64,000 nucleotides of DNA from Erinaceus europaeus (taxonomy: Eukaryota > Chordata > Mammalia > Eulipotyphla > Erinaceidae): assembly GCF_950295315.1 (NCBI RefSeq), contig NC_080179.1, forward strand, positions 70,616,615-70,680,614, given 5' to 3'. Below are positions 1-12,416 of this stretch, piece by piece; within the stretch, counting starts at the first letter, position 1, and each line of letters starts with the position of its first letter. Position numbers and translations under genes: made by a program. Below the pieces are notes generated by a model. That model had not been told where the DNA came from and made no database searches. It worked only from the letters and a program-made list of their open reading frames with translations.

Positions 1-255
1 GAGCCCAGCTACTGGATGCAAAATATCCAAACCACATGGCAAGGCCACACAGAGAGATCCTGTGTAAATGAATGCCCGCCAAACGCCAAGGCCACAGCTG
101 GAGGAACTGTGCAGGTAAGCCCTCCTGCATGATCCTGTCTACCTGAGCCTCGACTGCTCACCAGCAGCCTAAGACCCACTCGGCTCTGCCCTGTCCACTC
201 ACAGAACCACGAGCAAGAGAAGACGGCGGGGAGTGCAAGGTCATTCCACACTTAC
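1..255. other. Intron downstream of w46, running off the window
   Basis: Unique-looking intron sequence. No exon, repeat or motif recognised. Confidence 0.6.
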
Positions 256-363
256 ATCGCTCACTTCATCCTTGACCTTACGGACATGCAGCAACATGGG
301 TGTGTCATGGATGGTGGTGTAGCCTCTGGGTTTGGCCTTGTTGTATTCCAGCTTATAAAGTAT
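256..363 (-). CDS. NEB: NEB exon w46: last module in window (36 aa)
   Basis: A single module starting [19 protein letters not shown] and ending VKDEVSD|gtaagt, acceptor ctgcag|ATA. It is the most downstream exon here. No further exon lies in positions 1-255. Confidence 0.97.
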
Positions 364-3300
364 CTGCAGGAGATGAAAAAGCACAAAGAGACAAGGTTAT
401 GTGTCTCAGCTCACAAGGTGTAAGCAAAGAAGTGGAGTTCTTTTCATTTCTGGGCAGGGGTAGATAGCATAATGGTTATGCAAAGAGACTCTCATGCCTG
501 AGGCTCTGAAGTCCTGGCTTCAATCCCCCATACCACCATAAACCAGAGCTGATTAAGTGGTCTGGTTAAAAAAAATCATATATATATTGAGAAATGCTTC
601 CATGCCTTCTTGATAAAGAGCCAAGTCTTTCTCATATGGGATATTTGCTAATTTGGCTGAAATAATTCTTTATTCTGAAAGAGGTATGTATCATAAGCAC
701 TACAGGACATGCCACATCCTTGCTCCCATCCCACTAACTGGCAGTAGATTCTTCTAGACACTGTGACAAGCTAAGGCCACACCACCCTGAACACGAACAA
801 TCTCATCTGAAATGCACCTCCGTGTGTGCGGCTGCCACCCTTGGGTTTGAGAACACATTCAGCCTCGGTCACACTTACATCACTGATTTGCTTGTTGACT
901 TTTGTCGTCCTCAAGTGCTCTGGAGTGTCCACAACTGAGGTAAACTTATCCTTTGATTTTTCATATTTTTTCCTGTACTTGATCTAAGTTGTGGAAGAGA
1001 AGAACAAGTTAGTTCTAAGAAGTCGAACAGAGGCCCTAAAAGAAACCTAACTTAGCTCTTGAGAGTGTCTCACAGGCAAAAGCAGAATCCGATCACTGTC
1101 AGATGGGGACGACAGTGTGTGTCATACTCTCCCTCTTCATGGTAAATCTGAGTGTAAATCTCTAACTGACAGCAACAGTGTAACGGGGTGAGCAAACAGT
1201 AGTCGTGAGTAGAAAAAGTCTATTTTCCAATATATTTTACATTTGTGGAAACTGAGGTCCAGAGAGGTTAAGAGGCTGAGCTAATGGCACACGGAGAGTG
1301 AATTTCAGAGTCAGGACCAGACCTTTGTACCCTGAACTCCAACAAGTAATCATTCACTCATAGCATATTGTAGGGAATATTTATATATATGCTCTCTTCA
1401 GGTATGTTTCCACTTCAAAGATGAAATCAACACAGAGTGAAAAAGTGAATCTATGCAGTTTAAAGCATCCATCATTAACAATAAAAAATTCATACGGCTG
1501 GGGAAGTGGCTCACTGGGTGGAGTGCAGGACTTGTATACATGAGCTCAGCATTATATTTGCCAGAGTGGTGCTCTGGTCTGTCTGTCTGTCTGTCTCTTA
1601 TCTGAACAAATAAATCTTTTTAAAAGTACACTTAAGCTTGCCATTTTCAAGTCGTGCACGGTTTTTTTCCATGCACACGAGCTGTCCCAAGCAGAACAGA
1701 TAACAGAGAGTGCAACGAAATTTCATGCACAGCTGTTTGATGAACCTATCGTGCAAAGCAAAACATTCAAGCAAACAAGATGACCTGTTCTTTCATTTAG
1801 CAGGCTGAGCTGATGCCCAACTAACATGACAAAACACCTTGGTAACACAGAGGATTGACTAAGAACTTTTTTTTTTTTTTTCCAAAATGGTAGTAGAACA
1901 CCGTATGTGGGTGAGAAAGTATAGCACCGAAATCTTAGAATTTTGTCAAACACTGTTAAATTGCTAATAAAAAGTGCTTAACCTCTAGGACAATGGCATT
2001 TTATTGGCATTGCAACAATAAAACTGCTACTCTGAATACGCCTCTCAGTATGTGGTAGAAAGGTGGTGACAGGCGTGTGCTTCAGCTGACCTTGTAGGAC
2101 TCAAGGTCATCAGCAACACTGTTGGCAAGTGTGTGTGAGGATAGATGTGGGGGAAACAATCTAGCAAATTCAGCATCAAACTCAAGGACGTAAGTGATAC
2201 CTAAAAAGCTGCATCACAATCATTGCTATCAGGTTCGAGTCCTGGCGCCACATGGGAGTACCATGGTGGCACAGGGGTAAGCTCCAGGGCTGTGATGTTC
2301 CTTTTTCTGAATGAAAAAAAGTAGTCAGCCTAGGAACAGGGAATCAAGCATGCGTGAGGCCTTGGCTCCACAAAATAGCTCCATAACCAATAGTGAATGC
2401 TTGCAGGGTTTCTAAACCTCTTCCTCACGACACATCAGACATTACCTGGCTCCACATGTATGTGTTGTAGAGAGCAGTCAACATGTCTGGACGAAGGATT
2501 TCATTACATCCGTGCTGCAGTAGCATCTTGGCACTAGATTTATATTTTCTCTGTTCATGCAAAGAGCAGTGAAGCACAAAAGAGACCCATGAAGACAGGA
2601 GAGAACACAGCTCTAGATCCCAGTCACCTCTCGGTGAAGAGATGTAGGCACACACACACTCGGCATGCTCACATGTGCGTATGGACAAAGACACCGAAGG
2701 CATGAGAATGTCACCCTGCATGAGGGTAGTGTGTCCCGCGGACCATCTCCAGTCCTTGGGAATGGAACGACAGAACTGGCCTCATGCATGTTCCCACTAG
2801 AATTGTCTTATATCAAAGAAGACATCGCCAGAGTAGAAAACTCACAGTAAGGTGCTCTGTCTTTTCTCCTTCCATTCATTTGTGTCCTTGTTTTTGCTTT
2901 TGCAAACCAACATGCAGCTTATAGCTGTGGCTCTTCAGGAGCCCCCTCCAGAACGAGAGGGTGGGAGGGCCTATCTTTCTGTCTTCACCACTGCACATGT
3001 GGGGATGCAGAGCATGGACTGGCTCACTCAAATAGCTCGTGGGCTCTTTGGGTGGCTGGACAGATACTCAGGAACAGAACATCCCAATATCATAGGAAGA
3101 ACCTATGACATCCTTGCAGCAGACGGACGACATCTCCTGAGAAACTGGAGCACAGTCAGGCCTGCTTGGGCCGCCCGGCCGGCCCACCCACAGTACCTGG
3201 CTGATCTGGTCGCCTGCCGTCTTAGCCAGCAGATGTCTAGGCTCATCCACTACCAGGTGGTATTTATCTTTCCGCTGCTCATAATCAGCTCTGTATTTTT

Positions 3301-6300
3301 TCTGCTCAAACATCATATTACATTATAGCGAGAGTACAAGTTCAAGGCTAGGCAGAAATGTTCCCAAATAAACATGCCAGAGAGATGTCATTGCCATAGG
3401 TGTGTCTCTCGAAGCACCCAGGATAATAACAATGGAAAGGCAAAGACTGTCTGGGGAAGGCTGGGGCTTGAGATAAATCTGATTATGACACCAAAACTGG
3501 AGCAACTCGGGCTCATATGGCTTCCAACCCCCCACATGGTATCTGTAGAGACATTAGGTTTCAGGCATTTTACATCTCCTTTGAAATAAGACACCAATGA
3601 GCTTAAGGTTTGTTGTTTAGGATTCTGAGAAAGCAGGATGAACGCTAAAGTATTTATGAACTGATTATACTAGTCTTGGAATGCTAATTTATTTTATGAT
3701 AAAAGAGACTTGGGAGTTCTTTGCTAGTGGGGGCCAGATGTGGTACACCTGGTTGAGCACACGCTATGGTGTATAAGGACCCAGGTCCCCACCTACAAGG
3801 GGAAAGCTTCACAAGTAGTGAAGCAGGGCTGCAGGTGTCTCTGTCTCTCTCCCTCTCTATCTCCCTCTACCCTTTCCATTTCTGGCTGTCTCTATCCAAT
3901 AAATAAAGATGATTTTTTAAAACATTTAAAAAAGAAGTTCTTTGCTAATTAGAAAAATAGAAACAAAACCCATTACCTGTCTTCCTAAGAAGTTACTGAA
4001 AGCAGTCCTTCTGTCCTTTCTCTCTCTCTCTCTTTGCCTCCAGTTGCTGGGGCTTACTGCCGATACTATGAATCTATCATTCTTGGCAGCCATTTCCCCC
4101 TGCACCCCCCCCCCCACATATTTTATTTGATAGGAGAGAAATCGAGAGGGAAGGAGAGACAGAGAGGGAGAAAGAAAAACATCTTCAGACCTGCTTCACC
4201 ACTTTTGAAACATCCCCACCGCAAGTGGGGAGCCGGGACTTGAACCCAGGTCCTTACATGGGTCCTTGCACATGGTACTATGTGTGCTTAACTGGGTGTG
4301 ACACTGCCCGGCCCCCAAAAGCAATTCTTCATAGTTGTTCAGCCTGGGAATCTACTGAAAATGAACTAAATCCAATTTTAGAACAGCAAAACAATGTCCT
4401 AAGTTGAAGTAAATATACCATTAACTACATTTACATTTTTAGACAGCTTAAACATTTTCTAATATTGTTTTGAATTGATAGAAATCTATGGGGAATCTAA
4501 AGATAAATGAACCCCCCCTCCCATATATAGATCCCGGCTCAAACACAAGTAGACTTCGAACTTGTTTATGTCAGCCACTTTAAGCTAAATTTAACTTAAG
4601 TCATTGCAAAAACAATTCCAAGAAAGGCTGGGTAGAAAAATAAATAAATATTTTTGGGGTGTAACTGGATACTTCATTTGAGTAAGAATAACAGCACATT
4701 TGAATGCAGAAATCACAAGTAACTCATAAGGGGTTGCTCTTCCAGCTGCTGCCGCCCCTTTCTCTTGGTAGGGATACGAGGCTAACCTTTAATTTCTGTG
4801 TCTCCCAGCTCTACACAGTTATCATGTGTAAGGGAGCTCAACTGACAGTCAACAAAGTCTTTTACCCCTCTGTCCTTATCACCCACCGGTCTGTGGTGCC
4901 CTTCACGGGTATAAGCAGACCCTTCACTTGATCTTATTCATGCTTTTGGCATGGTTGATCAGATAGATAGTCATTATAAAAGTCTTTCCAAATCTTCATT
5001 TTGAATCAACACTTAGCATGGCTGTAATCAAATAATTCTGCCAGTCCTCAGGGAAACTGAACAGGCATAACTGGAATAGGTCATAACATACCTCATTCGT
5101 CAACTGAGTTGCATACTTGAAATGCCTGTTGATGGGACAATCCGCTTCATACTTGAAATCTGATTTCGTTCTTTCAAATACCTCTTTATACTTATACTGG
5201 AGAAAGTAGAACATGGTTACTTGACGGAAGAGTATGATTATCTTAAGAATGAGATGTGCCATTATCTTAGCATGCAACTGTAATATTCACTCATAAACTA
5301 ACAGGTACTTACTTACTCAATCTATAAACTAACAGGTGTTTACTGAATCTATAGTCACTCATAAACTAACAGGTGTTTACTGAATCTATATTCACTCATA
5401 AACTAACAGGTGCTTACTGAATTTATAGTCACTCATAAACTAACAAGTACTTACTGAATCTATATTCACTCATAAACTAACAGGTACTTACTGAATCTAT
5501 ATTCACTCATAAACTAACAGGTGCTTACTGAATCTATATTCACTTATAAACTAACAGGTGCTTACTGAATGCATACTCATCTTCCAGAGAAGCAAAAGAG
5601 TGGACCTACATGGACGTCCTGAAAACTAACTTACATGCAAACTAGAAAATATTTTCATTGAATGATTCCAACTAAATTTGTTTTCTATAAAGGGCAAAAT
5701 CTAAATCAAATTTTTCTTTGTTTCTACCTATATTACAGTTAGAATGTTTCTTTGAGAGATTTTCTTACATGTTTTAAGGCAGTTTTTGGCCCATTAACTG
5801 GAAAATAGCTCTCCAGTTACTAGTCAGATAATCATAATGTTTTAGGGTAGCACTTCTGTGTTATTCATATAACATGTCACCTGTTTATAATGGCCCTATG
5901 AACTACTAATGTTTCCCAAACACACACAGTATAAAGGGACTGGAATAAATAAAGACGACGACGTGAAGGAATAAATGTGGCATGTTAAATATATTAATCA
6001 TCTGACACTTTTCAGCAAAAGTTGCTGAGCTGTATGTGAGAACTCAGAGGAAGCTAATTCAAGTGCTTTATTCCAGAAATAGGAAAATAAAGTCATAAAA
6101 CGTAGTTATTTGTGCCAAGTCACAGTGATGTTTACAGGTAAAAATCATCTCACTTTTCATTTGTCATCATACAGACCTAACAGAGTAAACATATTATTAG
6201 TAACATATTATTAGGAAGGGAATTCTCAAAGAGTAAGAGGAGCTGTATTGAGATGATCTTTCTTGAAATTCAAATAGCCGACTGTAGGCCAGCATTAAAT

Positions 6301-9300
6301 AAATCCTCAAAGACTGTGAGCCACTCAGCGTGCATTCCAACTACAGGGTCTAGAAACCAGGCTCTGGATGGGAGTATGAAAGGTTCTATTCTAATTCCCT
6401 CTGTGGATTATAGATTCAGTAGGACTGCGTTCAAAGAACAAAGCCATTATCCTTCAGTAGGCTCACCTTGCTGTACAGTGTCTTGTTCTTCTCAGCCAGA
6501 GTTAAGTCAGGGGTATCATACGCATAGCAGCCAATACCTTTAAGCCAGGTCAAGTCTTCTTTATATTTTACCTGGGAGAAGGATACCATCAAAGTATTTT
6601 TTTTAAACATTTTTTTAAAGAATTTTTAAAAATATTTATTTTTTCCCTTTTGTTGCCCTTGTTGCTTTTATTGTTATAGTTATTGTTGTTATTGCTGTCA
6701 TTGTTGTTGCATAGGACAGAGATAAATGGAGAGAGGAGGGAAGACAAAGGGGAGGAGAGAAAGATAGACACCTGCAGACCTGCTTCACCGCTTATGAAGC
6801 GACTCCCCTGCAGGTGGGGAGCCGGGGGCTCAAACGCTGGTCCTTGCACTTTGCGCCATGAGCACTTAACCCACTGCGCTACCGCCTGACTCCCCAGTAA
6901 TACCTATTTTTATGCAATGGAGGGAAATGAACCTACAACTTCCTACATGCACCAGAGCAATGAACAACTTCCCCAATTTTCTATTCTTTTGTTGTTGTTT
7001 GTTTTTGTTTCTCTCAAAGAGTGGAGAGACAAAAGAACTAAGACAGACAGAGAGAAAGTCAAGATACAGCAGCACCATTTTACCAGCAGTTCCCTTGGTG
7101 CTGCTGCCCGTGTTCCCATGTGGTGCTGGGGCTGGCACTCCTGACTTCACACATGGTCAGTAAGGTACTCTACTAAATGAGCTATCTCCCGGCCCCAGGA
7201 AACTTCTGTTTTTAATGCTAATTCAATCAATTCCAATTTTTGAGGCACATTTTCCTAGAGAGTGTATGACTAGCTTGGCAGTTGTGCTTCCAACTAGAAA
7301 GCTAAACATTTCCTTCTGAGTATTTCTATGTTCCTTATTTCATGAAGCTCTTTCTTGAATTGTTCAAACACAGGCTCTTTTCTGGATGGAGTATGTCCCT
7401 TCCAGACACATAATATAGTATCACAAATTTAGGAGGAAAATAAGATTTAAAGTTTTTGAATTTTCCTCTCCACTAAAGTGAAGTTCATTCATTCAGCAAC
7501 AAGTTGTTTGTTTGTTTGGTTTGCCTCTAGGACTTTTGCTGGGCTCGGTGCCTGCACTGTGAATCCACTGCTCCTGGAGGCCATCTTTATTTCATTGTTG
7601 TTGGTGTTGTTGTTGCTGTTATTATTGTTATTGGATAGGACAGAGAGAAATGGAGCGAGGAGGGGAAGACAGAGAGGGGGAGAGAAAGACAGACACCTGC
7701 AGACCTGCTTCACCGCCTGTGAATCAAACCCCCTGCAGGTGGGGAGCCTGGGGGCTTGAACCGGGATCCTTGCACAGTGTGCTTAACCTGGTGCACTACT
7801 GCCGGATAATTTCTGGAACCATCCGTTCCACCCCGGTCCCATGGCTGCCAGTTCTCAGCAACATCGCCCTGCCAGATATTCGTCGGGATGCGGCATCATC
7901 TAAGTTCATTTCCCACGTCTACGCTCGACCGGACCTGCCAATATACACGGATATCTTCGCCCACCCTGTCCAACGCTTGACGTCTCGTCACCCAATCTGG
8001 TCCCCTACGCCTACACTGAACTTCTCTGTTCCAGACTCTTGGAAACAGAGCTGGCAGTCAGCTGAGGTCAAGAACAAACACCTCATCACAGACCCCTGCG
8101 AGCGTCAACCCGGCTTTGACCTAGCACGTTATGATCGGGCCCTCCTCAATCGCTATCCAACAGGCCATGGCCGGTGCGCCGCTATGTTCCATCGCTGGGG
8201 AGCCAGAGACGACCCGAACTGCCCCTGCGGCTCCAGACAGACTATGACCCACATAGTCAACGACTGCCACCTCTCCAGATTCAAAGGAGGTCTCGAAACT
8301 TGACATCAGGCTCAACCTGACGCTGTTGACTGGCTGCGGAAGAAGGGCAAACGCTAGAAGAAGAAGACTGCCGGCCCCCAGCAGTAAGTTTTATGATTTA
8401 AACGCCTGCACACCTGATGTAAAGGCTAGCCAAATATTTAATCAGTTTCCACACTTGATTTCAGAAGCCATATGAGAATATGAATTTACATGTACACATC
8501 AAAGCTCGCTTCTTTTCTCCTTTTCTTCCCTCTCCTCTCCTCCTCCCTCTCATCCTTCCTTTCCCTTCCCTTCCCTTCCCTTCCCTTCCCTTCCCTTCCC
8601 TTCCCTTCCCTTCCCTTCCCTTCCCTTCCCTTCCCTTCCCTTCCCTTCCCTTCCCTTCCCCTCTGCTCCCCTTCCCTTTTCTTTCCCTCTTTCCCTCTTT
8701 TTTTTTTTTCTTTCTTCAGAGCACCATTCAGCTCTGGCTTACGGTGATGCTGGAGATTAAATTTTTGGTGCCTAAGACCAGAAAGTGCTGCAATTCTTGT
8801 GCTATCTTCCCAGCCCACAACAAAACTTTAGAGACTCACGTCGCTGACAGCATCAGTAACTGCCCGGTGATGGAAGTGCTCTGGGGGATCAGGGATGGAC
8901 CTCCAAATTCCCAGCTGACTCATGTAGTTCTCCTTATATTTCACCTGTAGTCAGAAACATAAAGATGGCAATAAAGTCTCATGCAGAGTTCATGTAAAAG
9001 GGTCTGCTTCTCTCTCTCTCTTTTAAGAGAAGAGGCAATCCTTACAACTGTTAGTGGGCTATTGAGTCCAACAAGTCAAAAACTAGAGGGACGTACTTTA
9101 CTGATGTCATCTGTGACTTTGCGGTGATAGACTATGTCCAGTGCGTCCTTCACAGTGTGGTATTTCCCTTTGGTCTTTTGAAAAGTTTCTTTGTAACGCA
9201 GCTGGGAAGAGAAAGCAAGAAAGCATGAGGGTTAGCAAATATTTGGAAGTGAAATCACTGAGTTCCTTTAAATCTGCACCCTCTCAAGTCTTTTCTGTTT

Positions 9301-12300
9301 GAGAACATTAAAAATCTCCACTTCCTCAATGCAACCAGTATTTGGACTGTGTCCAGAGGTGTCCAGTGTAGAGTATCAATGCATCCAGCTTCAGGACTCT
9401 GGTGAGACTTTTCCTAGCTCATAGGACTTCTTAATTCCATTTCAGGTGGTGTACTTCCTACCCAAACCTCAAACCCTAGATATAGAACAGGGCCCATGAG
9501 ATAGGCACATGAACATGTACCTGTAAGTTAGGGAAAAATATATATGTTAAAGCAAAAGTGCACAATAGTTTGCAGTGAGTCAGAAAAAAAGTGAAGCAAG
9601 AAAGCAGAAAGAATGAAAAAGACACCATAAAGGACCTAATGAAATAGTTTCTACTTAGACCTAGATACCCTCCTCACCTACCTCCTATTACACATCCTAT
9701 CCCATGCCCTCAATCACTCCAAAGCTAAATATGTCAGACAAAGTAAAGACAACAAAATTTGAATAGGGACGAGACTGGTATACTTTAACGATGATCTTAT
9801 TTTATTTGTTTCATTCATTTATTTATTTGAGAGAGATGCAGATGGAGAGAGACACAGAGAGAAACACCGGAGCACTGCTCAGCTCTGGTTTATGGTGGTG
9901 CGGGGGACACTGAACCTGGGACTTTGGAGCCTCAGCCATAATAGTCTGTTTGCATAACTGTTACGCTATCTCCCCCGCCTGGTGATCTGATTTTAATAAA
10001 CTGACAAAATGTTACTTTGTGAGACTGTGCTATCTCCCAGGTAACTTTATATTTCCCACCACTGTACATTTGTGAGGAGTGTAAAAGGGTAGAAGAATGA
10101 ATTTAATGCAAATGCCACCCCAATTATTATTTTTTTATATTTTTATTTACTATTGGGTAGAGACAGAGAGAAATTGATAGGGAAGAGAGAGACAGAGAGG
10201 GGGAGAGACAGACACCTGCAGCCCTGCTTCACCACCTGTGAAGCTTTCCCCACTGTAGGTTAGGGACCGGGGGCTTGAACCTGGATCCTTGCGCATTGTA
10301 TCATGTGCGCTTAACACCAGGTGCGCCACCACCTGGCCTCCCTGAGCCACCCCAATTATATTGGACACTTTTAAAGATCAGAGGAAACAGCATTGGCTCC
10401 ACCAGAGCAGTAGGATGGGGATGTCCCAGTGTGATCCAGGGACCAGGCTCACTGTGTGGTCAGCCTTGAAGAGTGATGGTTCAGCGTGAACTCGGTCATT
10501 TGAGTACCCAGCAGTAACCTTGCAATGAGAAAGACAGGAGCTTCCCAAGAAGACTGAAAATACCCAAGGGGAGAGATTTTTAGAGAGAGAGAGTATGTGT
10601 TCTCCCCAGTTATATTAAAGCAAATTGGCATTGCCTCTTACCATTCCCAACGACCTGGGACAATTTTTTTTTCTTTTTAATTAATAAATTTATTTATTTT
10701 TTAAAAAGGAGACATTAACAAAACCATAGGATAGGAGGGGGTACAACTCCACACAATTCCCACCACCAGATCTCTATATCCCATCCCCTCCCCTGATAGC
10801 TTTCCTATTCTCTATCCCTCTGGGAGTATGGACCCAAGGTCATTGTGGGATGCAGAAGGTGGAAGGTCTGGCTTCTGTAACTGCTTCCCCGCTGAACATG
10901 GACGTTGACTGGTCGGTCCATACTCCCAGTCTGCCTCTCTCTTTCCCTAGTAGGGTGGGGCTGAGACAGTTTCATCATCAGAATTTGCTGTTCTTTTTCT
11001 ACACTTCAGGGTAGAGTTTTCTGCAATACTTTTTGAAGCCCATTGCTAATTTGAGGAGTTATGGAGTTGCTTGAACTTTGGGTTGAGTTTGATGTTGTTT
11101 TTTTTTTTGTTTTGTTTTGTTTTTAGGATATGCATCATGACTTTTCTGACAACACAATATAAATTTATTGTGGTAGGACAGAGGGAAATGGAGAGGGGAG
11201 GGGACATGGAAAGAGAGAGAAAGAGAGACCTATGGGACTGTTTCACTGCTTATGAAGCTTCCCCCTGTAGGTAGAGAACTGGGGTCATAAACCCATGTCT
11301 GTGTACACAGTTTCATGTGCACTCAACCCGGTGAGCCACCACCCAGCCCTGAGTTTAAGTTCTGCTCTGTCCTGTGCTCCAGACATTTGTTCTGGTAAGG
11401 GCAAAATGCATTCACTGCTGGGTTCTGAGATATAAAATTGCTAAGGACTGGCCTTCTACCCTGGGCTGATGACATTCACCTTTTTATTAAGAGACTCATG
11501 AGTTAAGAGAGCAGTGTTGTCCTTGCTCATGCAGCCTGGGAGATGAAAGACTGTCCCTCTCATTCTAACAAAGCTAGCATTCCCATGATTTAGGTAATCA
11601 AGAGGAGAAAGGGAACATTTTCTAAGTGTTGACTGAAAACCCAGCCACATGCTAGGTATATTATACACAAGATCTTGTTTAGCCTAATCTAATTGTCACA
11701 ATTCTTTTACTAGAGATAAGAAAACAGTCTCAGAAAAAACAAGTACAGTATACAGGCTAATAGAGCAAATATAACAGCAGCAGGATTTGAAGCCATATTT
11801 GACTGACAGATGATGATTTTTGGTGAAGCACCAATTCAATGTCAAGAACCTAGGAAATAATAATTAAAAAAAGAACCTGGGAGTTGGGCGTAGCTCAGTG
11901 GGTTAAGCGCAGGTGGCGCAAAGCACCATAAGGATCCCGGTTCGAGCCCCCGGCTCCCCACCTGCAGGGGAGTCGCTTCACAGGCGGTGAAGCAGGTCTG
12001 CAGGTGTCTGTCTTTCTCTCCTCCTCTCTGTCTTCCCCTCCTCTCTCCATTTCTCTCTGTCCTATCCAACAACGATGACAGCAATAACAACAATAACGAT
12101 AAACAACAAGGGCAACAAAAAGGGAAAAATAAAATAAATAAATAAATGTAAAAAAAAAAAAAAGAACCTAGGAACTATTCTCAAGGAATTATCAGAAAGG
12201 CCTGAGCTGAGAGGTGGTACACCTGACTGAGCAAACACATTATCATACCCAAGGATCTGAGCTCAAGCCCCTGGTCCCCCTCTGCCGGGAGGACAGCCGC

Positions 12301-12379
12301 ATGAGTGGTGAAGCAGGGCTGTAGTGTCTCTCTTTCTCTCTCCCTATGTCCCCCTCCCCTCTCAATTTCTCTCTTTCTA

Positions 12380-12416
<37 letters not shown>

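Noticed and set aside
2200..2320. SINE-D-like fragment ('caggttcgagtcctggcgcc')
   Set aside because: Only a B-box-like string is clear; too short and diverged to call.
2852..3328. Plus-strand frame of 158 codons
   Set aside because: It overlaps antisense to exon w43 and has no domain signature, no splice context and no conserved motif.
5286..5580. Possible CRISPR-like array
   Set aside because: Units are adjacent with no unique spacers and the DNA is mammalian; it is a minisatellite.
7650..7805. Start of the long plus-strand frame that runs into the retrotransposon
   Set aside because: This part is antisense SINE-A. Its methionine is chance; the element's own coding part begins at the junction at 7806.
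8480..8950. Plus-strand open frame of 156 codons
   Set aside because: It is open only because the (TTCCC)n repeat reads as LPFPS without stops; the real gene here (w40) is on the other strand.
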